NCBI GenBank assembly: GCA_015680685.1
Contig: MNCI01033568.1
Location: 388,384 to 448,093, forward strand
From: Gnetum montanum
Taxonomy: Eukaryota > Streptophyta > Gnetopsida > Gnetales > Gnetaceae
Reading direction: 5' to 3'
Length of the DNA stretch: 59,710 nt
The notes below the pieces were generated by a model that was not told where the DNA came from, ran no database searches, and worked only from the letters and a program-made list of their open reading frames with translations. Below, piece by piece: positions 43,445 to 55,241 of this stretch (position 1 is the stretch's first letter; each line of letters starts with the position of its first letter). The position numbers and the translations under genes were made by a program.

Positions 43445-44460
43445 TGATGAGCGGCGAGGTTCCCTATGCTCAACCATACAAATATGAGCATTTCACGCAT
43501 GATCTGGTCGAATTCCAAGGGCTAAGTGCTTATGCGCCCTTGCGGAACAAGGACGGGTTGGTTGATTGTTGTCTTCCCAAGCTTACCTGTATGTCATGAT
43601 TGTATGGTTAAGTAAGCTTGAGGCATATGATTTTTATAGCTTTTATGTTTTTATGTCCTGTGCTAGTAGGGAAGGAAAGAGGTAACTAAGTGACTAATTT
43701 AACTTAACTATTCATTAACTAAGTTCTAACTAATCCTAACACCAGCATCTGTTCCCACTTGCCATACACATCCTGAACAAGTGCAACACTACTGGGATTA
43801 CCAAACGCTAATCTTTACTAGGTTACCAAGCATTACACACATGCTTGAAGTGGTCGTGCTTGTCTAATTTAATAATTTTCTTAATTGATCAAAATGAATT
43901 TCTATGCTAATAATATAAATGTAAAGTGCATAAAATAAAATAAAATAAAATAAATGCATAAGAAAATAAAATAAAAGAAATGTGTAAGAAAACAAATCTC
44001 AAGTGCTGCAAGGATGAATCAAAGAGCTCATCTTTATTACCGTACACAAGGTGTGCTCAGGTACACAATGCTTGAATAAAGATCTGTCCACACTTAGACC
44101 TCCTGCTGTGGGCATTTGGAAAATACTATAACTTTCAAATAGACTACAAGAGTTTCACTACTTGACTGCTGAAAGACTTCCTTCCAATTATGTGCCTAGG
44201 CACTGTATTTATAGGCTTGGAAGCAACTACTCTAATAACTAGAGTAACCACTCTAATAATTAGAATAACTGCTAAAGCAACCACTAGAGTAACCACTCTA
44301 ATAATTAGAATAAATGCTAGAGTAACCACTAGAGTAACTACTAGAGTAACCACTCTAATAATTAGAGTAACTGCTAGAGTAACCACTCTAATAATTAGAA
44401 TAACTGCTAGAGTAACCTTTAGAGTAACCACTCTAATAATTAGAGTAACTGCTCTCATCA
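43445..44460 (-). repeat. 3' LTR of element H
   Basis: 1016 bp; in element sense TGATGAG (44460) to CTCATCA (43445). U3 array of AGAGTAACC / CTCTAATAATTAGAG units (44226-44452), TATAAATA at 44206-44213 (minus), AATAAA 44033-44038 (minus). A run of AATAAAATAAAAT (about 43930-43980) lies in U5. Confidence 0.92.
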
Positions 44461-44476
44461 TACCCCCATGACTAAA
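44461..44476 (-). promoter_or_regulatory. Polypurine tract of element H
   Basis: Minus strand CATTTAGTCATGGGGGTA, directly before the 3' LTR. Confidence 0.85.
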
Positions 44477-46378
44477 TGAGAAATCATCCTCAAGTATAGA
44501 AGAAAAGAAATAAGTTTTTTATAAAATATTGGGAAGGTATGGGATTATTGACTAATTGACAACTAACGTTGGAATGGGATGATAGACTCAACGTGCCCAG
44601 TGAACGGATCAATAAGCATGTTACAACATTAGTGTTCATGACCATTGTGGTGAACACTTGTACATAAATTACATCCAAGCCTTTATTTTGTAGCTTGTAG
44701 AGAAAGAGAGAGAAAGAAAATGAAGTGTGTTTCCACCAATGCTAAGATTATGCCTTCCGTTATTTATCCATAGCCACACCACCAGACTTGCTCCTTTCGT
44801 AAATGCTCTAGTTCCAGTCCATCCTGAGTGCTTCCTCCAAGCCTAGTCCATTGTTTGTATGGTCACCAATTGCACACACAACACAGTCACAAATGAGCAA
44901 GGATAGATAAACCACAATGTAGTTGATACCTTACCTCGATATGAAGTGCATTGGTTGAGTTGTGGTTATGGTAGAAACTGGTTTAGAGATTTATCACAGG
45001 TGACTACCCAAGGTGTAGGGGTTAGGTGAATAGTAAAATGGAGAAAATTGAAAAATTTATGCCAGGGCTCTCAGGACTAAGAGCACACATCCGGTAGCTA
45101 TAAGATGGAAAAATATGAGGAACAAGAAAGATGGAAAAAAATAACAACAACAATGCCAATAAAATGGATGTCATGGATGGGGATGAAATAAGAGATGATT
45201 GATTGTAGGAAATGTTTAAGAAAAAGGACTTAACAATTGCACCAAAAAGGAATGCCAGTGGGTCCTTCCCAAAGCAGGCTCATGCCTTTTATGCCCTGAC
45301 AAACCCACAAACTAAAGAGTCCATAGGCTCTTGGAATGTCATTTAGAAGTAAGAGTTAAAAAATTACCCACAAGAATACACTAAAGAAAAATAATGCATC
45401 AACCCAGAACAGACTAATGATAAAACTGGCAATGAGGTGGAAAATGGGAAGAAAGATGGAGATGAGATAATGGAATAGAATTCCAAGAACAAGGTTGTGT
45501 AAAGCCCCTTGTGTATTTCATGGTTAAGATGACTGAGTAGAACTTCATCCCAAATCTAGACTCAAACCAACCACATTTAGTGATCTCGCATCAATACACC
45601 TAGCCAATCCATCCTCTTGAAGCAATAAGAATGCCTTCACAAAGAGTGACCACCATCTTGAGGAGAGCGAGATGGAGAAGTAGGAAGTGAGAAAGGGCCT
45701 TAGTTAGAGGGAGCCTTTAGGCATGGGTAACATCTCTTTCCAGTTTCATAACTAGTGCTTGTAGCCCATATTGCTTTATTATGTTTAAGGGGTGTTCTTT
45801 TAATTCTCACTTTTCTCCTTCTTTTTTTTTTTTTTGCATGAGAACCACATCATGCAAAGACTTATTTTTATTCACTCAGCTTCCTAATTTTTGAACAATG
45901 TCAGAATGGTGGAAAATCCAAGAAATAAGCATCCAAGCACCCAAGAGAATGGCCAACATAAATGCATCGATTCCCCTTGAAGTCACACCCTTTTCATCCT
46001 TTGAGGCTTTCCTTGGTTTGAAAAGTACCCAGCCACCAATTCATTAATAAATTTACTTAGAAAAATGGGACTATACAGTTCTAAGCCAAATGAGACCATA
46101 GATTTGTATGGATGAGTGGACGACATGGACTCATTGCCTATTTTACCAAAAGAACCATACCTTAATATCAACATCATAATTTAAAGGTAAAAACTAAACA
46201 TTAGCAATCAATATGATATAATGCAATCCACCATCATGAGCATTTATTGGATGAAAAATAAAAGTAAATCAAGCAAACAAAGAAATAGTAAAAACATGAA
46301 CGATGGTGTAAAAAAAATAAGAAAAGTTGGAAAAATGTGTAAAACAAAAATTTAAAAAGAACCGAGGGCCTAAAACAG
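44477..46378 (-). other. Non-coding spacer of element H
   Basis: Shared with A, B, G and I. Contains GTGGGTCCTTCCCAAAGCAGG (45259-45279) and TAACTAGTGCTTGTAGCCCA (about 45752-45771). Runs from the pol stop to the polypurine tract without ORF2. No gene. Confidence 0.7.
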
Positions 46379-47636
46379 TTAACATAGGTGGCCATCTCCA
46401 CCACAACTGAGTTGGAAGGAGGAGATCCAAAATAGTGAGCAAGGTTGTCCATCAACAAAGGTAGCATGTGTAATGGCTATCCTAAGCTCATGGAAAGGTT
46501 TGGTTTGTTGTACATTAACCAATAGTTTCTTGTCTGGGCTCTTAGGTTTGTATATTGTCATGGCCCTTGAAGGAAAAGTTGCATCAATAATATAAGGTCC
46601 TTTCCATAGTGTTTGAAATTTAGTATGTTGTGGCACATGTGTGGGATTCTAGTAGAAAACCTTATCTCCTGATTGATATTTAACTTTCCTAATCCTAAGG
46701 TCATGACGTTGTTTATTGAATGCGTTGTGCAGCTCATTAGATGATAGGGCAACTAGTCGATTTTCATTTAGCAAGTTAAGGATTACTAACCATTTTTTCT
46801 ATGCTAGATCAAGGTCAAGGTTGAGGTCCCATGCCATGGATGGTGTATAAAGCTTAGTTTGAATGGGAAGCGTTGGTAATTTACCGTACACTAACTCATA
46901 GGGAGAGTAGCTTGTAGGGAGTTTCCATGTGGAGCGGTATGCCTAAAGAGCATCATTTAGTTTAGTGCTCTAGTATCACCTAAACTTGCTAATAGTTCTT
47001 GTCAATATCTTTGTAATCTCCCTGTTGGTGACTTCTGCTCGACCATTTTCTTGGGGGTGGTACGGTGTAGTCAATTTATGCTTAACCTCTAAGTGTTGCA
47101 TTAATTTCTGAAAAGTTGCACCTGTGAAGTGGGTACCATTGTCTGAAATAAGTGCACATAGCATACCAAACCTATTTATGATTTGTTGTTGAACAAATCG
47201 TGCAGTTATAGATATAAGCTTCAACCCATTTTGTTAGGTAATCAACGACAACAGTAATATAAGCTTTTCCATTGAACATTGGTATAATTGGCCCCATGAA
47301 ATCAATTCCCCAAATGTCGAAGGGTTCTAACGATTGAATCCATTGTTGTGGATCCTCCATTCTAGCAGTCATTCCCCCACCACATTGATAGTGCTCACAA
47401 GATTGGACTAAATGATGGGCATCCTAAAATAATGTAGGCCAATAATATCTTGCAAGTAGGATGTTGATGGCCATTTGTTTCCAAACGTAATGATCCCCAC
47501 AAGGACCCTCATGAGCATCTTGGAGAACTCGTAGTTGATGTATATCAAGAACACACCATCAAACCAAGCCATTGGGACATACTTTGTAAAGTTGCTCATT
47601 AATCTCCATAAAGTACTTGGCTTGGTGAAGAAACTA
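46379..47636 (-). pseudogene. pol: Integrase (element H), DDE triad still readable
   Basis: GIDFMGPIIPM (47172-47372 open; first Asp), ALISDNGTHFTGATF (second Asp) and QENGRAEVTNREITKIL (Glu) in 46976-47224. C-terminus 46379-46636: TLWKGPYIIDATFPS (GPY motif intact), IYKPKSPDKKLLVN, ending QLSCGGDGHLC. It is the only copy in the window with all three catalytic residues, but the frames are still separated by frameshifts and stops. Inserts the cDNA in the genome in functional relatives. Confidence 0.87.
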
Positions 47637-49033
47637 TTATTTCTTCTTAAGGTTTAACTCTTGTGGTGTTTGTTGGGTGAGGAGATAGGTAAGAATGCTA
47701 CTATACCAGTTTGTCTCCGTGGGTGATTGATTATTTACTACACCAGCAAAGAGGAATTCATCAGAGAAATGATTAGAAATTGGATACTCATCCTCTTTGT
47801 TGTCCCATTGCAATTGAGATAAATGATCAGCAACTACATTCTCAGTGCCCTTGCAATTGGTCATTGTTAAATCGAACTCTTGTAAGATCACAATCCATCA
47901 TATGATACGAGGGCTTACCATTGGCTTATTCATGAGGAACCAGATTGCACTATGATCTATATGTATATATACTTTATATTCCAATACACAGTGTCTAAAC
48001 TTTTCTAGTGCAAACACTACAGCCATTAATTCTTTCTCTATGGTAGTGTAGTTAAGTTATGCACTAGCGATACTTCTTCTTGCATAGTGGATGTAATAAG
48101 GATTCTTTTGGTCATCTAACTATGTAAGTATGAGTCCTAAGGCATAGTTGGATGCGTCAGTCATGATATGGAATGGTTTGGACCAATCCGGAGCTTGTAG
48201 AATGGGTGTTTCTACTAGCTTCTGTTTCAAAGTTTGAAAAGCTAATTTGCATTTCTTGGTCCACTTGAAAGGTACGTCCTTTTTCATTAATTCCACCAAT
48301 GGTTTGAAAACCTTTGAAAAGTTCTCAATAAATCTCGTAGTAGCCAGTATGTCCAACGAATGATCAAATATCTTTGACAGTTTCTAGTTGCTGGGTAATT
48401 TCTTGGATAACTTTAATTTTCTTGGGGTCTACCTCTATCCCTATGTGTGAGATTTTGTGCTCTAGTACTATGCCCTCTTGGACCATCAAATGGCTTTTTT
48501 GCTAGTTGAGCCTCAAATTTATTTCTATGCATCTTTTTAACACTTTCTCTAACCGATCCAAGGCTTGATCAAAGTTTGCTCCATAGGTGGAGAAATCGTC
48601 CATACAGATTTCTACACCATTTCCTATCTGTTGTTGGAAGATGCTTAGAACTAGTCATTGAAATGTTGTAGGGGCATTGCACAAGCCAAACGACATCTAT
48701 TTGTATGCAAATGTTCCCCAAGGATTGGTGAACATAGTATTGGCTTGGTCTTCTAGTGCTATTTGTATTTGATTATATCCATTATATCCATCTAGAAAAC
48801 TATAGTCTGCGATGGTGTCTAAGACCTGGTCAAAAAATGGCAATGGAAAGTGATCTTTGAATGTTACCATATTCAGTAGCCTGAAATCTATGCACACCCT
48901 CCATTTGCCTTCCTTTTGTAGGCACAAGAACTAAGGGGCTAACCCATTCACTATCAGCAATGGGGTATATGAACCCAACCTTGAGAAGCTGTTTGATTTC
49001 TTCCTTGACTACTTGCTTCAGCTTTGGGTTCAA
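47637..49033 (-). pseudogene. pol: Reverse transcriptase and RNase H (element H)
   Basis: RT: NPKLKQVVKEEIKQLLKVGFIYPIADSEWVSPLVLVP (48830-49033), WRVCIDFRLLNMVTFKDHF and FLDGYNGYNQIQIALEDQ (48697-48927). The catalytic box reads C-M-D-D (48595-48606), with Phe/Tyr changed to Cys. RNase H: MTDASNYALG (first Asp kept; 48120-48356), EKELM region near 48030, and the C-terminal MILQEFDLTMTNCKGTENVVADHLSQLQWDNKEDEYP (47637-47891). The ADHLS box is the RNase H final Asp region and is intact. Confidence 0.87.
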
Positions 49034-49990
49034 ACACCTCTACAGTTATCTTCGAGGCTTCATGAAGGGGTTAGTGTAAATACTATGTTGGCATATCCTA
49101 GGATCTATTCCAGTTAATTTGGGATATGACCAAGCGAAGGCTTTTGACCATCTATTGATTACCTTCAGCAATTCTTCTTTCTATTGAGGAGTAAACTTAG
49201 TGTTGATAATTATTGATTTTTCATTTTTAAGGAATGTGTATTCCATACTACTGGGCAATGATTTTAGCTCAAGGGGCTCCTACTTAAATTTCTTAGGGAT
49301 TTCCAACTTCCTCTAGTTGACATTTTCAAGGTTAAGACTTGGAAGTTGGTGGTGGACTTGCTCTAATGGGTCTATGCTATCGATGTAAATGCAAGTCAAA
49401 CCCTCAGTTGGTTCCATGCATATGAGTTAACTACTTTCTTGATCAACTATCAGCCACTGGGTGCCTTCCTATTGTGTGGTTACTACATACAGGCAACTTT
49501 GTATGTTGATTACTTGTGCACACTAATTACATGTAGGCAATGTTAAACTTTGTACAAACCATGACCTCTACACATAATTACACCCTATGTCATTGTATGC
49601 GATGCATGGAGCTTTCTTGTTTTGAATCTTTTCAAATGTATTTTTCTTTGACATTTCTAGGGAAAGATCATGGATTCCTAGGCATGGGTCAATGGTGCTT
49701 AGCCATGCTCTTCTCATTATGATTGGGAAGTTCCCCTTATCGTTGTTCACCTGAATCACTAGAAAATTAGCTGGGTATGAACACCCATAAATAGTGGTAA
49801 CAATGTCTTACACCAGTCCCAATGGGACAGTGATGGACTAGTCAGCCAACTCTAGATGGATGTTGCTATTTTTCAATGGAGGCAGGTTCCAGGCCTTGTA
49901 CATTTCTTGAGAAATCAAGTTGACACTGGAACCTAAATCCAAAACTGCCTTACACGACACATTTCCAACGATTTGTAAGTATATCAAAGG
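49034..49990 (-). pseudogene. pol: Protease and pre-RT linker (element H)
   Basis: VLDLGSSVNLISQEMYKAW with the active-site D-L-G at 49931-49939, then VPLGLV, the I-I-M-R-RAWLST block (49568-49759 open; usual IMGRAWL) and EMSKKNTFEKIQNKKAPCIAY. Athila-type proteases commonly have D-L-G-A-S, so this form is the expected one. A linker with LPSLN-like sequence follows to RT. Confidence 0.8.
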
Positions 49991-52566
49991 ACTCCCAAGA
50001 TCAGAGAATTTCCTGGGAAGGTGGCTAGCTTTGATCTAATCGGTGATGACATGTGTTAGCATGACCGTATGCATTGAGTGTGGTGGTTGAGTTGAAGGAG
50101 GCTCCAAAGTTTTGATTAATATTGAGGCATTTAAGGAATCAACCACTTGTGATTACAAGGGCTTGGTTGGTCTATTGGTTCTAAAGAAAGGTCTTTTCTT
50201 TATGTGGTTGTTGGAACCAATAGTAGGTTGAGAGTTAATAGCCCTTGTGGCATTACGTTGCTATGGCTGGGTAGGGATTCCACCCTGCATAGCTGGAGCA
50301 GGTGGTAGTGGAGCTATTGGTGGAATAGATGTGGCTGGATGAGAAGGATAACATGCTTGTAGAATATCACCCCTAAAAGAGGGAGTCCCATAATACTCGC
50401 GAGCTTGGTAGTGAGGTTGAGGAGTGATGTGACCAATAGAATCATGTGGGAAAATTGGCTATTGCATGTAATATCCATACGGGTCAGGTTGCCAGTAAGG
50501 ATACTGTTGCCTTGGTGGTGGCATTCCCCATGATTGTGGGTGCTGCCACTATTGATATTGCTCAATCGGTTGTGGTGGAGTTCCACTTGGATAATATGTT
50601 AAGGGTTGGTGGAATTGTCTTGGGTTACCTTGGGGGTAACGTAACCTTTGGGGTGCTTACCGTTTGTTCAATCATGGGTTGAGTGCATACACCCTAGACT
50701 CTTGCAGATGTGAGATTACAGGGAAACATCCCTTAGGATGGTCATATTGACATATTTCATACCCACTATCATTGTCTATTTCTGACTCCACAACCTCTTC
50801 AATGATGGCAACTTTGCCCTTACCCTTGCTACGTGTATGTTCAGCTTCTCTCTTTTTTTTTCATGATCACTACCTTGCACTTTAGACTCCTCTACTATTT
50901 TAAGAATAGATTGAAATCTATTGTCTAGGGAATCCCACATTTGGTCTACCTTTGTCGATACTTCTAATGTTAACTTTTGGATATGAAAATTTTTCCTATT
51001 CACCATCTCTTCATCCTCACAAAAGCTTACTCCCATTTTCTAGAGGGAAGGATCTCAGTTATACTCTTTCACATTTTCTCTCTTCTGAAGCTTACCTTCT
51101 TCCTTAGCAACTTTCTCCAATAGTCTTTGAATTTGATGAGACCTAAGCTGGGATAGTCTTCCTTGGGCATAAGTCCCAAGGGTTCTTCTCATTTCATGCC
51201 TAAGCCCATCCACGAGATGGCGTAGTTGATCCCTTTGCGAAAAATGATGGCTAGGAAAATGGTGTAATAGTGCATAATATCGGCCCATGGTAGCATCCAA
51301 GGATTCATGTCCTCCTTGTTTCTAGCCTTGGATTTTCTTTTGCAAGTTAGACACTTAGGAGTATGTTTGGTACTTGTCATTAAATAGTTCTAACATAGTA
51401 CTTCACCTACAAATGGATTTTGGTTCTAAAGACTAGTACCAAATTTTTTCTTCTTTAACTAGTGTTTGTGGAAACAACTTAAGTTTTTTCCATTCATTCT
51501 CTATATTTTGTAAGGCACACGCATCATGGAATGCTTGTAAGTGATTCTGAGGATCAGTGTTGTATCCCTCTTCAAATCGTGGGATATTATTCACATCTAA
51601 TCTCTTGATCCTACTATCTTTTTTGTGCCTTGTTGGAATTCTAACAGCCTTAGTTATGTCCAACATACTTCGAGTAGTGAGTAGTGGTTCATCATGATCA
51701 TCTCGTCCATGGCGTCTATGATGCCTATGTTTTTCCCTACTCTCTCTTCTTCTATGTCATGACTCTCTAGAGTGCCCTGGTCCCCTTTCTTGGCTATTTT
51801 GTCTATGACTTCCACTTTGCCTACCTTTAACTCCATGGTCTTTTTCTTTATGACTAAGTTTGGACGTTGAAGGAGAGGATGAAGGTGAAGAAGAAGGAGA
51901 ACCATTACCATGATGGTGTTTGCTACCTTCTCTTCGGTGGTCTCAGCCTCGACTGTGATTACAATCAGAATGTTCATCTTTATCATATGTCTGTGTCCCT
52001 TTTTTAGACCCTTTGTGCCCATGGGTATTAGAACTTGGGTTATGAATAGTGGAATGAAGGTTCTGATACATAACCCCTTGGCCAAAGTCAAGGGGAGGAA
52101 CATTATTGTGTGGGCAACTACTTGAGGCAAGTTCACCACCCTCATTTTCACTTAAGACATGTGGGACATCCTATGACCACTTACCCTTCAAAGACTTATA
52201 ATGTCTCTCTTGTTGCAAATGCCTTTGACATTATGCCTCCATGGGATGGTATTCTCTTAATTCATGGTCTTGCACAACATATTTTGCATGTAAGTGCGGC
52301 ATGCCAATTTGTGTGAGGGCATGAAGGAGCATGCTTGGGACTGAACAATCAGGAGGTAACACTATGTTACCTTCTAAATCTCGCCAACGCAGTTGTCCAT
52401 CTTGATGAAGGATAAAGGTGAATTCTGGTATATACTCATCAGGATAAATATATACCACTTGAACTTGTTGAGGGACTAGCAGATCAACGTCAAGTGTATT
52501 ATGCCGCCGATTATTTCCTGTTTTAGACCTAGGCGATGAGGTGCTTTCATACAAAGAAGGAGACAT
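49991..52566 (-). pseudogene. gag: Gag with long N-terminal extension (element H)
   Basis: ATG at 52566 (MSPSLYESTSSPRS) gives the best start because G has the same. Order: N-terminal block with VVYIYPDEYIPEFTFILHQDG and DLEGNIVLPPDC (52231-52617 open); an S/H/K/D/R-rich charged segment with SSSPSSSPS (about 52140-51700); capsid-like domain with RLDVNNIPRFEEGYNTDPQ, AFHDACALQNIENEWKKLKLFP (51433-51666), MGRYYALLHHFPSHHF and GLRHEMRRTLGTYAQGRLSQL (51055-51300); a KKREKLNIHVARVRAKLPS stretch; and a P/Q-rich tail (50580-50000). Several in-frame stops. The N-terminal block and charged segment are absent from gag of D and I. Confidence 0.8.
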
Positions 52567-52684
52567 ACTTGTCTGTTCAGTGTGTAATGTATTCTTGTTT
52601 ATTATTTTCTTAATCAACCCTAAGGGTTTGTTATAATGATGTGAATGATTTCCTATGTTCTAATTAGAGCACAAACAACTAAGT

Positions 52685-52701
52685 CCCTGACAATAGCGCC
52701 A
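52685..52701 (-). promoter_or_regulatory. Primer-binding site of element H
   Basis: Minus strand TGGCGCTATTGTCAGGG, one base inside the LTR. Same tRNA-Asp type as D and G, with a few changes. Confidence 0.8.
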
Positions 52702-52702
52702 A

Positions 52703-53703
52703 TGATGAGTGGCGAGATACCTCTATGCTCAACCATACGAATACAAGCGTTTCACGCATGATCTAGTTGAATTCCAAGGACTAAGTGCTTATGCGTGCTT
52801 GTGGAACAAGGATGGGTTTGTTGATCGTTATCTTCCAAAGCTTACCTGTATGCCATGATTATATGGTTAAGTAAGCTTGAGGCATATGATTTTTATAGCT
52901 TTTATGTTTTTATGTCCTGCACTAGTAGGGAAGGAGAGAGGTAACTAAGTGACTAATTTAATTAACTACTCATTAACTAAGTTCTAACTAATCCTAACAC
53001 CAGCATTTTTTCCCACTTGCCATACACATCCTGAACGAGTGCAACATTGCTGGGATTACCAAACGCTAATTGTTACTGGGTTACTAAGCATTACACGCAT
53101 GCTCGAAGTGGTCGTGCTTGTGTAATTTAACAATTTTCTTAATTGATCAAAATGAATTGTTGTGCTAATAACATAAATGTAAAGTGCATAAAATAAAATA
53201 AAATAAATGCATAAGAAAATAAAATAAAAGAAATGCATAAGAAAAAAAATCTCTCAAGTGCTGCAAGGATAAATCAAAGAGCTCGTCTTTATTGCCGTAC
53301 ACAAGGTGTGCTCAAGTACACAATGCTCAAATAAAGATTCGTCCATACTTAGACCTCCTGCTATGGGTACTTGGAAAATACTCTAAGTTTCAAATAGATT
53401 ACAAGAGTTTTGCTGCTTGACTGCTGAAAGACTTCCTTCCAATTGTGTGCCTGGGCACTGTATTTATAGGCTTGGGAGAAACTACTCTAATAATTATAGT
53501 AACTAATCTAATAATTAGAATAATTACTAAAGTAATCACTAGAGTAACCACTCTAATAATTAGAATAACTACTAGAGTAACCACTAGAGTAACTGCTAGA
53601 GTAACCAGTCTAATACTTAGAGTAACTGCTAGAGTAACAACTCTAATAATTAGAATAACTACTAGAGTAACCACTCTAATAATTAGAGTAACTGCTCTCA
53701 CCA
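52703..53703 (-). repeat. 5' LTR of element H
   Basis: 1001 bp; in element sense it starts TGGTGAG (53703; one change from TGATGAG) and ends CTCATCA (52703). U3 array of AGAGTAACC/CTCTAATAATTAGAG units (53477-53696), TATAAATA near 53461-53468 (minus), AATAAA 53288-53293 (minus). Paired U5 motif: CCACTT (53111-53106) with AAGTGG (53018-53013). Confidence 0.92.
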
Positions 53704-54210
53704 ACTATAGATATTTCCAAATATAAAGAAAGAAAATAAACAAGGCAAGTTGATTACCAAAAATTATATCATTGATCCTTGGTTGAAAGTTTTTACACAC
53801 TATTCATGTTCATTTTCAAGGATGCTATATAACTAGATACTTAAAAAAAGGTTAAAATAAGTCTTTACTTCCAAAAATAATACTTTGAGAGGAAAAAATT
53901 CCTATATGCTAAAGACAAGTACTAATAGGAAGATCTTGATGTATTAGACATCATAAAAAATATAAACTTTTGGAAAGGTATAAATTAGAATTAAAAATTA
54001 GTTGCTAGAAATGATTATCGAAGAAAAATATTTGTACAATTAACTCTAAATATTACATTTATAATTTAATTTTATTCTTTTATATTCTAACAAAATTTTA
54101 GAAAGAAATATAAATCAAAGTTAAAATAATTAAGAAAAGAAAGGAAGTTTTCTTCAAGACAACTAAGTTCAATAGTGAAATATAGTAGAAGTTGACAAAG
54201 AATATTCAAT
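53704..54210. other. AT-rich sequence, continuation of 39415-43444
   Basis: No gene and no family match. It lies between the H insertion and the LTR fragment of I. Confidence 0.5.
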
Positions 54211-54303
54211 AGTGATATCACGACCCTACAAAATCAGGGCTGTGATATCATAGCTACAAATTCACGGCTGCGATATCATAGCTAGCAAATTCATGACTCA
54301 TCA
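54211..54303 (-). repeat. 3' LTR fragment of element I (first ~90 bp of U3)
   Basis: In element sense starts TGATGAGTCATG at 54303 and has three GATATC cores in units of about 33 bp (GCTATGATATCGCAGCC, then GTGAATTTGTA). The similarity ends near 54211, before any TATA box. Confidence 0.75.
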
Positions 54304-54486
54304 TACCCCCACAACTGAATGAAAACTCGTCCTCAAGTTAAAGTGAGAACAAGCGCCATTGATTACATAGTGGATTAGTATGGGATTATTGAATGACTAG
54401 AATGGATTCATGCCATAGTGTGGAGTCAGAACAAAATTGAGACACATCACAAAAGAAAATCCTATGATTACAAAATTGGATGGAAC
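54304..54486 (-). promoter_or_regulatory. 3' tail and polypurine tract of element I
   Basis: Minus strand CATTCAGTTGTGGGGGTA next to the LTR start (54304-54321), preceded by a T-rich tail matching D. Confidence 0.8.
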
Positions 54487-55241
54487 TCATGTAGTTCCTA
54501 GTGGCAGTGGCTCCTCCATGGGTGTCTTTACCTTTTCTTGTGCTCCAGGTCTTGGGATTTGATGGCATTGAAGTTCTTCTCTTGTAAGGCCTTGAGTGCC
54601 TTGGCATGCGTGTAAGTTTATGCTTGTGAAATAGAGGCATCCCAGTCAGCCTTCTCTTTTTCTTCTGCCACCCTTTTATTCTTTGTCAATAGTTTATTAA
54701 GTTGCTTGGTTCTGAAAGTGTGCAGCTAGTTCTGAGCAACCTTTGGCCATGTATTTGGAAGGTTTAATACTTCCAAAATGGCTTGAACAGAGAAATCAAC
54801 AATTACACCACAAATTTTAACCATGGTGCCTTCTTCTTTGTTGTGCCAAAATTAGTACGTTTCCCCTAGGTACCAGGCACTGCTTGTAGAGAGGATAGGC
54901 CATAAGGGAGATCCTTTAAGGTGATCCCTAACAGCCTCAGGAGCAAACTCTGTGAAAGATTCAAAATTTAATTCCACAATCACCACAGTGAATGTGGACC
55001 TTTCATGGATAGCTTGAACACAATCCTAGGGCAATGTGAGATGTTGTCCTTGTTCAGGCACTGCAGTAGCTCCTCCTTCTGCCTACCCTGATTGTATAGT
55101 AGCAGGGTATTCTTGATGAATGCTACATGATTGTTCCTCCTACTCTGCATGTTGTTCAGTAGGAACTTGTCCTTCACCTCTCCTAGGTCATTTGATCACA
55201 CCTTGAGCAGGACCTTCTTGCTGTCCACGTTTCGGGGTCAT
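54487..55241 (-). pseudogene. ORF2 with two internal deletions (element I)
   Basis: ATG (55241) reads MTPKRGQQEGPAQG, then PRRGEGQ, an amber stop at the same codon as in D (HAE-stop-E), then HLTLP, SPLWPI, WYLGETY, FWHNKEEGT and VDFSVQAILEVLNLPNT. At about 54745 the first half of the plant-transposon-protein-like domain jumps to the coiled coil (RTKQLNKLLTKNKRVAEEKEK), and near 54565 to the last codons (ending ELHEFH after the expected stop at 54487-54489). Roughly two thirds of the protein is missing compared with D. Confidence 0.72.

Larger units (their letters stand above)
43445..53703 (-). mobile_element. Element H: Athila-like gag-pol element with both LTRs
   Basis: 10,259 bp on the minus strand: 5' LTR, primer site, gag, protease, RT, RNase H, integrase, spacer, polypurine tract, 3' LTR. 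No ORF2. Flanks are ACAAC (43440-43444) and ACTAT (53704-53708), matching at only 3 of 5 bases, so the target duplication is decayed or absent. The LTRs differ at roughly one position in ten in a 110-bp stretch compared by eye, pointing to an old insertion. Confidence 0.92.

Noticed and set aside
43443-43470. CTGATGAGCGGCGAGG resembles the CUGAUGA core of a hammerhead ribozyme (retrozyme-like LTR)
   Set aside because: No GAAA partner or closing helices at the right places; TGATGAG is simply the conserved terminal inverted repeat of the LTR.
44144-44471. Open frames on both strands (also 53399-53726) that look like repetitive T/I/R/V-rich proteins
   Set aside because: They are translations of the U3 repeat array, whose unit length preserves frame.
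43440-53708. Target-site duplication of element H
   Set aside because: ACAAC and ACTAT match at only three of five bases; not claimed.
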